A DNA stretch of 64,000 nt from Sipunculus nudus. Its lineage: Eukaryota; Annelida; Sipuncula; Golfingiida; Sipunculidae. The stretch covers positions 77,059,056 to 77,123,055 of the forward strand of contig CM049310.1 in NCBI GenBank assembly GCA_026874595.1. The letters are read 5' to 3'. This document shows, piece after piece, positions 33,663 to 45,605 of this stretch (within the stretch, counting starts at the first letter, position 1; every line of letters starts with the position of its first letter). The notes beneath the pieces are model-generated. The model ran no database searches. It saw nothing but the letters and a program-made list of their open reading frames with translations, and was not told the DNA's origin. The position numbers and the translations under genes were made by a program.

Positions 33663-33667
<5 letters not shown>

Positions 33668-33887
33668 CATGTTATTGTTGTGAGAAGGATGCATGGCCTT
33701 CAATTTAGTTTTTCAGGATAAACGTGCTAAATCGTCAGTTTGAGTATGTATGCACTTATCAAAGGCTCCCAGGATCTCAGTAAATTTTAAATGTTGAAAA
33801 TAGAAAGTCCTGTGTGTTCACTTCAAAGTGTTGAATTTTACTGACTGGCGCCAGATGCCAGTACCCATACTGGGGTGATACGACATG

Positions 33888-34664
33888 TAAAGGCGATGTC
33901 ACACTCTAGCGTATAGAGCCAGCGTATGAGGAACGTATCGAATATTTCTGAAAAATTGTTTATACGCACAACTTTTCAGCGTATGAGGTCGATTTTCGGT
34001 TAATGACCGTTAGAGTAACGTGAGCCTGGCGTACCGTGAGCGTATGAGTAGCGTATGATTAACGTATATCAGCGTGCCTCCGACGTATGAGAAACGTATG
34101 CGGAACGTCAGCCTAACGTATGAGGAGCGTACACAGCGGGGGGCTATAAAAGGTGGCAGCGCGCGAATTTCGTCATTCCGCCAGTAGACTTACGCATGTA
34201 ATACGCATGGGATAAGTTGGCTGTACGCTCAGAACACGTTAGGCATAAGTTTAGTACGTTAGATTGTCGTTGGAACTATCATCATAACGTTAGCCATTCG
34301 TTAGACACATGTCAGAAACACGTTCTTTATACGCTCCTCTAACGCTAGGTTTCCTGACCCACTAAATTTCAACGTATGAGAAGCGTACTTGACGTATGAG
34401 TAACGTACCTTCAGCGTACCTCTAGCGTGTTCAGCGTATGTCGGGCGTAAAATTCATACGTCGGCATACGCTGAAAATTTTTGTGCACGTTCAAAAAATA
34501 TTTTGGCCGTCAGCGTACATCAGCGTACACCGACGTATCCCGGCGTACTAGAAACGTATTCCAGCGTACCCCTAGCGTGTTTCAACGTATGTCAGCGTAT
34601 GCCCAAAAAGTCCATACTTTCCTCACACGCTGGCTCTATACGCTACAGTGTGACAGCGCCTTTA
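33888..34664. mobile_element. TIR element with CGTA arrays around a core promoter
   Basis: The left end TAAAGGCGATGTCACACT and the right end AGTGTGACAGCGCCTTTA are inverted, and the match continues through TAGCGTATAGAGCCAGCG (about 38 bp). I counted about 27 CGTA motifs on the plus strand (forms AACGTATGAG, CAGCGTATG, CAGCGTAC), in two clusters (33.91-34.13 and 34.37-34.60 kb). The centre holds a TATA box and Inr. There is no transposase ORF; the two ORFs at 34481-34733 read the motif array. Confidence 0.8.
34145..34178 (+). promoter_or_regulatory. TATA box and initiator
   Basis: TATAAAAG at 34145-34152 and TCATTC at 34173-34178 place the initiator A (34175) 30 bp after the first T of the box, the canonical spacing. 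The context is GC-rich. It lies in the centre of the CGTA-array element. Confidence 0.5.
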
Positions 34665-35474
34665 CAGGTTAGACGTGAGCCGGGCAGGTTCTCTACCTCT
34701 GTGATGTATGGGACTGACACCACGCACAGCTGAAGACCATGGCTCGCGTTCTGCATAGAAAAATAAACGTTTGTAAAATAATAAACGGTGAAGTTAGGAA
34801 GAAAATCAGAGGGAGCATGCATAAGCGATTTAAACCCAAACTCCGGTCTAACTGTATTTTATTATACTGCAATTCTACTACTGTAGGCCATAGTAATTCC
34901 TGTTTGTTCTCGGCTGGTACGGGTCCAAGCGCCACCAAACTGCCTCCGCGGATTGTACTCAGAGAATCTGTGTGACGCATTTCCTTTTATGATTCATTCT
35001 ATGTAACCATTCAATGTATCGCCAATTTTCGTTCTCTGCTGATAGTGACTGTATTTCTTCCAAAGGCAAGTTTTTTTTTACTGCGCAAGCTTCTACAACT
35101 CGGGGTCTTTTTCTACATAACATCAAACACCAAATGTCCGGGCATAAAAAATACTAAAGATACGCGGGGAAACAATTTTTGTTTGAAACGATGAGCAGGG
35201 GCGGATATCGGCGTTTGAAAACCAGCTGAATCGTTGTTAATTTATCATAGCAATCAGTAACAGGAGTGGATTTTCTTCCAAACAAAATGAGAAAAAGAAC
35301 AATTTACGCATAATATTGAAACAGATGCAAAATTACAAAACACTTATTAAACACCAGATTGCACCATTAATTTTTCAGAAAGTGTCTTCACTCTAAGTGG
35401 AAACCCCCTCATGTGCATGATCTGTTCCTGGGCGCTTCGCATCTGTAGTTTCGCGGCCTCACCGTACATGAGAC
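34665..35474. other. No gene recognised
   Basis: Overlapping ORFs on both strands at 34693-34980 have no domain and no splice support. Confidence 0.4.
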
Positions 35475-36040
35475 AGGGGCGGGTTTAAAGAGGACGCAGG
35501 GGGCGCGCCCCCTTCTTTTAAATGAAAATTGGAAACTAGAATGAGTTTTTTTTCAAGGTAAAAACAGAGAGATGTCTCCCCTCCCTCCTCAATTCCCCAA
35601 ATTTGCGGAAAAAATACGGAATACTACAAAAGTTTGAGGTTCACAAAAATCCTAGATTTCTGCTAATTTGCCCTTGAAGATGAAGATCAGTTTTCAAACT
35701 CGTCCGAGATATTGGTAGTAAATATTTGAATTTCAAATTTCATTAAAAAATTTTGAGTGGTTCAAAGGTTATTGCGTTCACAAGAATTGACACAGACGAT
35801 GCCGACTTCGGACGACGACAATAGACCAAACACTGTATATCTCTCCCCTCCCCCCCCCTTGGAGGGGAGACATAAAAATAACGTACGCTTAATAACGAGA
35901 AGATTTTTGCGTCTGGTGCCATTTTCTTCACTTCTTCCGCATGTGATATTTGTGTATACTCTGCCAGCACCTGCGGCACACCTGTTTATCTGTGTCAGGG
36001 TGTTGCCCCCCCCCCCACACACACACACCTTTTCTAAGGT
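35475..36040. mobile_element. Partial MITE of the CAGGGGCGG type
   Basis: The left end CAGGGGCGGGTTTAAAG and a CGCGCCC segment resemble other members (38432-38673). C runs occur near 35849 and 36007. The expected right end CCGCCCCTG was not found, so the copy is partial or diverged. Confidence 0.35.
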
Positions 36041-37289
36041 CCTGTACCAACCTCTATGACCCTTCCATTTCTAACACCCACTAACATAATAATAAGAAAA
36101 TTACTAAATCCCCGAGGAATGTAACAGGAGGCGGTATAAGCTCAAGTAACGAAGAACTTAAATTCAAGAGTTAAATATATCTATAGCATCCGCCTTTCGG
36201 CCACAGACGAACGGATAGACCCAAGTCCCAATCTTACAGAAGTAAGATTAGTAAAGATCTTTTCTAATTATTGTTCAAAATGAAAGAATTGGCCCTGATT
36301 CCTCCAATAGATCGTTTTATAGAATAACAACGCACTTTTTTTTATGAATCTCAATACAGGTCTCTTATAGGAGACTAGTTTATAAGATGGACTTTGTTCA
36401 CATGAACTAAAATAGTTAAGAGTCAAGGTAAACCCTGACACATAATAAACATTAAAAATTCAGTATAACGCAGGTGTTAAAAAAGCTTTGATGGCTTGAA
36501 GTGGGTGTAAAGAAGGCCAATTCCATTTTACCATTTAAAGACTGGGACTTTATTCAAAGGAAAGCTTCTTTCTTCTTATAAGGAAAAGGTCAAGACCCAG
36601 GTGCAGATATAAAGTCATTAACGTACAGCATAATTAATGTAAATGTCAGCTCTTCCAAACTGAGATTACTAAGATAGCTTCTAAGAATCAAATGCTCTTT
36701 TTGCCACTCTCTTGGGAAGGAGTATGCCCCCCCCCCCATCCCCCCCCCCCCCGCCAGGTGAGCGATAATAGGGAAGATGCTATCTTACAGAATCGGAGTT
36801 ACAAGAGTACAAATCACATCAGTACGAGTTTGCGGGCTTTAGAATCTACTGCACACAATGCACCGGGGCTTCTACATACAAATTAAGTTGCCATAACAGT
36901 AGGTACAAATGTAGTCAATAGGGTAAGTCAATTAATTGGATAAAAAATTGTTTCAATGCAAATTATTAATGGGTGTTTTGTGGTAAGGACTTCAAGGTAA
37001 AAGTAATATTTCGTAAGCATACGGATGTGAAATTTAAACAGAAGTGTTTCCTTGAATGTTACAAATTTTGATTTTAATGTTTAATAGTTGAGACAAGTAG
37101 TCCCGGCCGTCCCTCAGTGCTGAACCGGAAGAGGCTTGTTGTGAGTAGAAGCGACCCCTGGTGGAAGGATGTAGGCTATAGAAGATACAGCCTTTTAATT
37201 TAACCCAAAGTCAGAATCATATATCTGACTATTAATCTGCGGAAAACAGCAGTCTACAGAGATCTGAACACAGAGATGTTAGCTTGATT
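36041..37289. other. No gene recognised; poly-C at 36727-36752
   Basis: AT-rich apart from two C runs separated by a few bases near 36727-36752. Confidence 0.45.
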
Positions 37290-37530
37290 CGAGATTTCTG
37301 GAGCGAACACTCGTGCATAATTGACTGAACATTTCCTCGATGACGCTCCAGAATCCGGAGAAGATGCTGGATCAACACCGTTATCTTATTTTCCTTAACC
37401 CATTCCCGGAAACCCTGAACATTCTATGAGATTCTATTCATAATTGGGTGAGTTATGTTGAGAACAAACACACACACACAAACACTCGAATGAGAATGAA
37501 CACGTACCCTCCTGGCGGAAGCTATGAAAA
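37290..37530 (+). repeat. Interspersed repeat family R1, copy 3 (5'-truncated)
   Basis: It carries the CAGAATCCGGAGAAGATG, TTCATAATTGGGTGAG, ACACACACACAAACAC and CCTCCTGGCGGAAGCTATG landmarks of the family. Confidence 0.65.
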
Positions 37531-38431
37531 GTTGTCGGAGACAATGCACAAACCTCTTTTTCGACATAATCAACAATAATTTAATATCATGCTTACTGCG
37601 AGGCCATAGGTCTAAATTATATAATCATAATTGAACCATTAAATGAAAGATAAGGGGTTATCAGCAAATACCTGCTCAGATATAGGTCTAATACCACACA
37701 CGCATTACCAGTGTAGTGAAGTGTAGGTTTAAAAACAACAACGAGGAAAACAGTTATGCATTGCAACATAGGAATGGCCCTGTCATCAAGGATCGGCAGG
37801 GGACATTTAGAAAAAGGACTCATCTTTAAATTTGTCTTTCAGTGTTATTGCATATTAGTACAACGGCGTCATTATAACGCAGCATACTAGATTTCTAGTT
37901 TATGATTACCATGAGAGCGATAGGTTTCCGGCAGAAGACATGACAGTAGGGATAATTATTGGCCTAACAACTGGAAACGTCAGATATAATTATCTCAATT
38001 CAATTTAGTTTCAAAGTTTCCGATGTCCCTTTAGTAAATTTAATTTCGTTTCCAGGATTAAGTTTTATGTTTTATGTTAACGTTTGTAGCTGATCCTGTG
38101 TTATAATTTCATTAATTTTAAAGACCGCATAAATATAATTGATATGCAGTATTATGTACACAAAACAGATGAAATCAGACGCACCTTGGAACTATCGGGT
38201 TCCACCAAATTTGATTAGTTTAATTGAAACATTTGTAATGAGGAGATTAATTGTCTGAGAGTCGATCCTTCATTTACATGTCAGAAGCATTGAAGAAGCA
38301 TCGCAATTTCGAAATGTGAAAAGTTCTTTTCAGTCGTGTGCAAAAGTAAATATTTAGGTATTTTCATAAACACTTTATGTAAAGTATATAAACGTAATAC
38401 TGTCTAGACCGTACATTCTGTTGTATCATCT
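37531..38431. other. No feature recognised
   Basis: AT-rich and non-coding by inspection. Confidence 0.5.
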
Positions 38432-38673
38432 CAGGGGCGGATTCAGTGGGGGTGAAGGGGGCGCGCTGTTTCTCTTTTTCCACTGAAATATCTGAAAAAA
38501 AGGATTTGCTACGCTTAACAAGGAAAGCCAGCGCCGGATTTTGCGTCATGTGTTGTTTTCCTCCCTATTATTTAGTATGCGAGTTATATATAAAGTCCAC
38601 TAACAATCATTTGTTTAAATGTGCCAGGATGTTGAGTCCCCCCCCCCCCCGTAAATTATTGAATCCGCCCCTG
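38432..38673. mobile_element. MITE, 242 bp, CAGGGGCGGATTCA ends
   Basis: The left end CAGGGGCGGATTCAG and the right end TTGAATCCGCCCCTG form a 14-15-bp TIR. A C run lies near the right end. No clear target duplication was found. ORFs on both strands cross the ends and are not genes. Confidence 0.75.
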
Positions 38674-39553
38674 CTTCAATAATATTCTGGTTCGCCGTAA
38701 CTTTTTTAATTTAAAGCGTTATTCACGGGTGTAAGGGACCGCCTTTGTTCTTGCGGGCAGAGCTGACCTGATGTGCAGCTATATTTTGTGTTCCTTCCTG
38801 TCCGCATACCCTTTTTTTGTTGCTTTACATCAACACATTTCTTGGGGGGGGGGGGGGGTTCTTTGGGGAAACTGAAATTCAGTTCCGGGTTAGGGATTTC
38901 AGATAACCCCGCTTTAACAAACAGAGAGCAGATTTGAAATTACATTCAGATTACCGCCGGGGGTAACTTTTACTTCGTACAATCGTATTATCTACGAATT
39001 CAGAACATCCCTTCATAATTGTTTTTTTTTTATGTTTATAAACTTATAATTATTATAATTTCTTATATCTTGACCTCTCTAAATAAGCTTTATTCAATTT
39101 TCATATTGTTAGATCAAAGCATAAGAATTTATTATTTAGCTAACTTAGCTAACGAGGATGGTGATTTGAGAAGTGCGGTTGTAACATAAAATCAGGTATT
39201 AATACGCACTTCCCGTGACCTTTACCGGCCATGGAATATTGACTGAGGTCATTTCAATGCCTGGCGTGCTCACATGTCTCTGGTATTGGCCTGTGATATT
39301 TAGAGCCCTGCTTTGAACTACTGACCAAGCAGCTGGGTTTGACTGATGGTAGAAGGAATAAACGGTTTACTTGGTGCCTCTGATATTTGTATGACATTTT
39401 AAAATGGCAGCTCAGTGCTTTAGTCACGTTTGTGCCTAGGAATATTATGGGTTGGGGGGGGGGGGGGGGTTATTTTTACAATTCGTGATGTGAGATAAGC
39501 CGTTGTAAACATTGATCTTTGCTTTACCTATATGAGTATAAATACTTTTTTTT
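38674..39553. other. No gene; G runs near 38844 and 39457
   Basis: AT-rich with two G runs, probably marking worn MITE ends. No TIR pair was found. Confidence 0.45.
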
Positions 39554-39769
39554 AGGTTTTGTCATCAGTCCTCCTGGGATAGCCTCTATTTTTCCTAAAT
39601 CCTTGATCCGCCCCTGTATATTACTGCTATTACACGCCGGTTCCGATTTTACGATGCTGATGGAAAAGTAAGATTATTTATTACTGCGTGTGATAGCAGT
39701 AATATACAGGGGCGGATCAAGGATTTAGGAAAAATAGGGACCAACCCATTAGGACTTATGACAAAACCT
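39554..39769. repeat. Palindrome with about 84-bp arms
   Basis: The arms at 39554-39637 and 39686-39769 are near-perfect inverted copies with a spacer of about 48 bp. Each arm holds AGGTTTTGTCAT (or its complement), the MITE end CCTTGATCCGCCCCTG, and TATATTACTGCTAT. Thus two MITE ends and their shared flanking sequence face each other. Confidence 0.85.
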
Positions 39770-39922
39770 GAAATGTCCCCAGGCCCAGGCCGCATAAATT
39801 GGTATGAAACCCTCAAAAAATTTTGCGGCGGCTGAAAGTAGGGGGGGGATACCAGGGGGTCCTGACCCCCGCCCCGGATATTGATATTGAGACTTGCAGT
39901 TTTTTCTGTACTCCTACTTTTT
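39770..39922. other. MITE interior with G and C runs
   Basis: It continues from the right arm of the palindrome, with a G run near 39840 and CCCCGCCCCGG. The far end of the element was not identified. Confidence 0.4.
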
Positions 39923-40190
39923 GTGGGGCGTGGTGACGTATTGTTTATGGACAGTGCACTTGTGACCACACTGTTGTGGGTTCGAGTCCCGTTCTGCTCC
40001 TAGCCAAAGTACAGGAGTGAATGGCTATTGGTCATGAGCGGCCGGCAAATGTAAACCGAATATCTTTCTAGCGCCTGATGTGACTGCCTGGGTTGTATGC
40101 GCCCGAGGGGCTGAGAGAGGCTACAAGAATGAACAGGCCCGAAAGACCAGGAAGGCAAAGTAAAATGTCGGATGAGACTGACATCATCGG
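39923..40190 (+). repeat. tRNA-derived SINE, family S2
   Basis: The head reads GGGGCGTGGTGACGTATTG (A-box region) then TGTGGGTTCGAGTCCCG (B box), at tRNA spacing, followed by a body with GCCTGGGTTGTATGCGCCCG and GAACAGGCCCGAAAGACCAG. The acceptor stem does not pair, so it is not a tRNA gene. Confidence 0.75.
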
Positions 40191-42145
40191 TGACATCAGG
40201 CTATATACCCCACCTTTATTTTTCTTATGTTAACAGTTTTATTTAACGTTAACGGACTAATATTCTGTCTGTTTGCCCAACCTCTCTCTGTTACGTATCC
40301 TATCAAAAACTTACCGTTTTTCGTGACTCTTATAAGATTATATAATATTGTTTTGAAACCATTTACTGAAAACAGGGGATTTCGCTTCTCTGCCACCGCA
40401 CTAGCGACACCTGTTGGCGACAAGTGATCCTGAGTGTCCGGGTCCGTCACGTCAACAAAGAAAGGGTTATATGGTTAAAATGGTTATATCTCAAAATTTA
40501 AGAAGTCCCTATCTTCAAAGATAAGGTTCCAGCCGGGGCCTTATGTATGTATCTGACTTTAAATGCAGTCATGGGACCTGAGCACAGCAGATGATAAATT
40601 AATACGCGCAGTGCGCATGATCACGGAAATGAGATGTTATTTGAATACTAATTGCTCCTCTTTAAAATGATCACGTGTTCAGTTTAAACTCCCTTGTGTC
40701 TTAACGCTACATTAGATGTCATATAATTATATTATTGCGCCAATCCAACCTTTATTTTCAAGGTATTTCAACACTGTGTGGGGAAACCTGCCTTCCTTAT
40801 CCTCCCCCCCCCCCGAATCTTAATTCCTGTATCCGTCCCTGTACCATACATCAATAGTTATGCGTTTATGTTTACCTTTTACCTGTATTTAACACGTTCT
40901 TATATTGTATAAAGTGTATTAACCAACAGGATAAACCCGGCAACCTTGTCTTAATGAGTTATTCTGTAAAAATGTTTAAACGGAATATTATTACTGCCGC
41001 TTGTACACTAAGAAGACGAGCAAATGGAGCGGCGCGAAGACGGGAATCATAATAGCCAAGCGAAGTCTCATTTAAATAAGCAATCTTGTGGTTTTTATAC
41101 TAGAAAGACTGTGAGTTAATATTCGAAAGGAGGCTAGAAACGGAAATATTGTGTCACGTGACTGCTGACGTCATATGAAGGAGAGATCACATATCCAAGA
41201 CGAGATACAAAATGTAAGGTAACTGAGCACCAAGTTTATTGTTATGTCTGCAACCAAAGCACAAAAATGTCTACAGAATGCAAAGTAACCAATTTAATAT
41301 TATGTTCTAGAGCAAAATACAAAATATTCTCGGATATTATAAATTGAAATACTTTCTACACAGTTGCTTGGATAATGTTCGGCAGGAAAACAGAGTCATA
41401 ATACATTCAATCGATAAAAGGATTATAAAAAAAGTTGGTTATAAAACTCAGTGGGCTCCAGCGTCATATTTATTGTGATTCAAAATAAGTGACAGGCAGA
41501 TTGTATTTGATGTAGCTACGTAGGTACCCCCCCCCCCCCCTCGTTGGTGCCCCTGAATATCTGCCATAAAACAGTGACATATAGACAAACTGATCAAAAA
41601 GGACATTTCATGGCCCCCTACTTACAAATGATGGTAAACAAATGAAAGAAACTTTTCAATTACATAACTCTGACTGAAGAAGGAACTATGAACTAATTTT
41701 AATAAAACTTTACATAAATTTCTAAATGGTAACGCTGCTTAGCAGCAGGTATCCGTATATTCTTGTCGAAGTCACAATTTTTAAAATGAAGTATTTAAAG
41801 CGACCATGGTCTGTTCCACAAGTTTGTGCCCATTAAATTTGGCGATTATTTTATATAATCAAACATTTTGACAATATGGTGGGCGAAGGAATAAAAGGCC
41901 TAATATGAGATTAATATTTAACGACACCAAATAATATTTTTTCATCCTTCTGGTTATTCTGGGTCTTGTGGTCAAGTGACATGGCGTCTACTATGCGTCA
42001 CTTTTACAGTTATTTTTTTACAATATTTATGACATAATTATCCAATGAGCAGCCTTTAAATGAAGACCTTTGGTGACCAGTGTCCTTGACCTTCATCAGT
42101 GGGATTGATATGTTGTGAAAATGAACATTTTTCTAAGATACTGAA
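40191..42145. other. No gene recognised
   Basis: C runs lie near 40806 and 41527, the first followed by CCGTCCCTG and so perhaps a MITE end. The ORF at 42056-42268 (minus) lies downstream of the cysteine-rich exon and is probably part of its 3' UTR or a repeat. Confidence 0.4.
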
Positions 42146-42151
42146 TTTATT
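42146..42151 (-). terminator. Possible polyadenylation signal for the cysteine-rich gene
   Basis: AATAAA on the minus strand, about 370 nt after the stop codon at 42518. Nearer candidates were not seen. AT-rich DNA makes chance matches common. Confidence 0.3.
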
Positions 42152-42517
42152 ACATCTACAATATGCTTCTTGAGGTTTGGATTTGGTTTCATTCTTGTAA
42201 ATTAGGCTTATGTCTCCTTGCAGGTTACTTCCCAAAATCAATCTGCCATTATCTGAAAATTTTGCCAATTTTCAATGGGAAGCCCATGTGGAACAGACCA
42301 TACAGTTAGTGCCGTTCAGCGTCGTCAGAAACAAAATCCCATAACTGTAAGCGAAGTAAGAATAACGCGGTTAATGTAGACTCCGGATAGGACTGTGTGC
42401 ACAATATTACAGACGAATGCCACGGCCCGCTAGACCATGGTCCACAGCTGTTGACCCATCTGTGGTCGCCCACCTGGTCTCACCCCTCTGGTGGGCGGGT
42501 GACGTCACAGAACGGGG

Positions 42518-42743
42518 TCAGAGCTTAGCAACACACTTGGCGGTGGACCAGCCTTTGGGTTTGACGCAATACTTGTACTTCATGCAACAATCGGATTCGT
42601 CCTTGCATGGACTACCATGCCAGCAATCAGTGCACACGCGCACGCTGACATCACATTTGTTGAAACGCCTGCAGCAGTCCTTGTCTTGCTTGCACGGCTG
42701 GCGGTAACACATGGTGTCTGGCATGCTTTCCCAGGGGAAACGT
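42518..42743 (-). CDS. Terminal exon: secreted double six-cysteine (knottin-like) domain
   Basis: The minus-strand acceptor TTACTTTTCTCTCTTCACAG precedes ACGTTTCCCC. The frame gives RFPWESMPDTMC, then two motifs: C-x4-C-x5-CC-x5-C-x6-C, two residues, and C-x5-C-x5-CC-x5-C-x10-C, ending CVAKL and TGA. All twelve cysteines of the exon fall in this pattern, which is close to inhibitor-cystine-knot spacing (vicinal CC in the middle). The domain is likely disulfide-rich, extracellular and soluble, as in peptide toxins, defence peptides or colipase-fold ligands; which one cannot be told. The preceding micro-exon ends in AG, so the junction codon is Arg and the join creates an Arg-Arg pair just before FPWES, a possible prohormone-type cleavage site. 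No signal peptide exon was found in the window. The frame is firm; the exact function is not. Confidence 0.75.
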
Positions 42744-44895
42744 CTGTGAAGAGAGAAAAGTAAAATATACTCTCAAAGACCGAACAGATCGAGGGTAAAA
42801 TATAATCTCAAAGACATATTAGATCGAGGGTAATATATAATCTAAAATACTTAGAGTTTAAAAGAATTGCTTCATACTGTATATGACAATATTCTTCAAC
42901 TAGATATCTTGGTGATTTTTTGGTTTTGTTATAGAAGAAAATATATCGGTGTAAAGAGAAATATAAAATATAATCTCAAAATCTGCACAGCGGGTTTGAA
43001 AGATTTGCAGTCATAGAGTAAACAATAAAAAAATTCTTTAACTATATATCTGGTTGAATAAATGGTTATGTAAGAAATATGTTTGCTCTCTATGCGAGTT
43101 CATCGTATTGTATAATGTATAAACAAACGTATATGAATGAATGACAACAGAACATTGACTGCTTTTCTACTAAATGTACATGTGTATTCGCTTTTCCTGT
43201 AATTTTTTTCTACTCGGTCATACTGTAAAGTTACAGGCTTTAAGACTGATGGAAATAATTCTCTTTCTTCTAAGTAAGAAAATTTGAATGCATTGCCAAA
43301 ATTCACAATTGCGATCATTTATTTTGGTTTTGCCATAGTTGAAGTTACTGTTTTATTAATTATATAATCGTAAATATCAATTGGTTAGAGACCTGTTATT
43401 GCTTATGATTGTAACGAAATTCAGCCATTATCGTTTCTTTTAGTTTTTTTCCTCCAAACCCTTCAAGAATAAGGAAGAAGAAAAGACCATGACTTATTAA
43501 CACCTTAACCTATAAGGAGTATTTCATGAACATATGTAAGTAATGTTTCAGGTTTTCCTTAAAATTTCACAAACAAGAGGACTGGAAGTTCGTGACTTTT
43601 GACTTGTATATATTCTGAAAGCTAAAAATGTGTTCTCTACATTGTGTTATGTGGAAACTTTGGGTTTGATTTTGACTAGCATTTGAAATATTTTAATGAA
43701 TTTCAAATATCTGACTAAAAATCACTTATTCCAGCATGCCTGTGGCAGATAGCGAATACATTGAAATCTGGGTAAAAATGTCTATTCCCAAGAAGAGAAT
43801 AATGCTAAATGCTGTTTTTAAATAAATATATATTCAGTTAATTTATTTTATTATTATTATATATTATATTTATTGTATTTTTATTTATTATTATCATATT
43901 TATATGTATTCCTAAAAGAAGCAACTAAAGGTTCAAAACTATCTTAATCAGATAAAAACTGAATTTAAAAGATTATATAAAGTCAACTTTTCCTGTGAGT
44001 AATGTCATACGATGCACAACTGTCATGCCGACTCAAAAGAGACTTTGAGAATGTCTTTTAAAGCGCACATAAAAGAAATGTCAGCTTGATCCAAAGGTGA
44101 AAGAAATGTAATGCAATAACTGACTGATAAAGTGCCGATCTTTTTATATTTATCTTCATGGCCTATTCCTCAACGAGCAAATACAGCTGATTCTAGTTTT
44201 TATTCTTGAATCAGCCGAACTGATAAGGTGGTAATAGGCCTTTGTAATCTGAATACTGGCCCAGCACGTGGAACTATAACGACACTTCCACCATTACTAC
44301 AGACAACAGGTTTGTTATTTTGCCCTGAATTTCGCCACGGAGTAAAAACTGGAATTCCCGTTACAGCCTTTTGAATTAACGTTAACCATGGTCTGCATAT
44401 GCTCGGTCAGAATAAATGAAGTCAAGTGTGCAAAAGAAAGAGATATTTAAAAAGAGCTTAAAAATAAAAGTTTATTATGTAAAATAAATATTATGTAAAT
44501 ATTTACTGTTTTGAAAACAAGATTTATTTATAAATACGATTCATTAAATATGACCAAAATTCATTATAAATATGAATCTATATTGCAGTGTTATCACTTA
44601 AGGGTTGAAGGCATTTATTTAGTGGTAGACTACAACATCTGCAGGTTGGAAAACAACTTCATGAAATTAATAAGAAGTTTCTTATATTTTCCAGTAACGC
44701 TGTTCCTTTATTTACGACATTGCCATTTTCAGCAGTCCGTGTTAATGGAAATCTTATCTTTCTCATAAGATTTTAAGCATGCTTGTCAGAAACTGACCAT
44801 CAAGTATAAATATATATGATACATGCACAGAGCTGAAGTCTAGTTTCTGCATTGTAATCAGTCAACACTGCCGAAACGCATGGCAATGATTGAAG
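42744..44895. other. Intron of the cysteine-rich gene, AT-rich
   Basis: No repeat family or exon was recognised. A small direct repeat (AAATATAATCTCAAAGAC) occurs near 42770-42850 and again at 42965. Confidence 0.5.
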
Positions 44896-44898
44896 GCT

Positions 44899-44950
44899 AA
44901 GTTGCCATGGTGCCACCTGAGGTCTACGAGGATTAGTTGTTATGGCAACA
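44899..44950. promoter_or_regulatory. Two X-box (RFX) motifs
   Basis: GTTGTTATGGCAAC near 44937 fits the RFX X-box consensus RYYNYYATRRNRAC at every position. A second, partial one (GTTGCCATGGTGCC) lies about 40 bp upstream. Their relation to any gene is unknown, and they lie within the large intron. Confidence 0.3.
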
Positions 44951-45240
44951 GTTTAGTCTGTCCGTGTGGAGATTTATTCGTTCCTTTTTGTATCACTACG
45001 CGCCTATGAACCATCTGTGACTCGTATATCATATGTACCTCATCTTTAAGTGATATAATCCGACCACTTTTCCAAGGATTCATTGAATTTCGTGGGATCG
45101 AATTTCGTAATTTTGTCTTCAAGACCACTTATTAATGTTGTGTCTTTTTTAAGTGGCAAAACAAATAAAAATTATGATTTGAAATATACGTAATATTTTT
45201 AATGAAACCTTTAATGAGTATTATTACTCGATTTAAAGTA

Positions 45241-45605
45241 TACTGCCGTTACCTTTTTTTTCGCGAGGGTTTACAATGCGCGATATTCGCGAAAGGGATA
45301 TTATCGTGAAAATAAAACTTTTGTGAAAAAGACGCCCATGCCTATACACAGGTGACCATATTTTCGCTCATACTGGCGTCTCTGGTACTATCAAAACCTG
45401 TCATGGCAAACGTTAATTATTATAAACAATACAAGATGTTTTTATATTATCTGCCTACTCTCGATGTTTTCATGGAGTCGCCCTCAAATTGTTAATATTA
45501 TTGATTTTTTATTTCATAATTTTCTCTATGGTGAGATCGCGAAATTGGAACCCTCCCGAGACTCTTAAGAAATTAGCATCGCGAACAAGAAGCTAACCAC
45601 AGCAT
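45241..45605. mobile_element. TIR element with TTCGCGA motifs, copy 1
   Basis: The ends TACTGCCGTTACC and (other strand) TATGCTGTGGTTAGC are weakly inverted and abut TA. The interior has CGCGATATTCGCG, ATCGTGAAAATAAAAC and ATCGCGAAATTGG. It is related to 60304-60749. Confidence 0.45.

Noticed and set aside
32541-33666. ORFs of about 104 codons with long Tyr-Ile runs
   Set aside because: They are translations of (TA)n tracts joined to solo-LTR sequence.
39923-40000. Possible tRNA gene (good A and B boxes)
   Set aside because: The acceptor stem does not pair and a SINE body follows, so it is a tRNA-derived SINE head.
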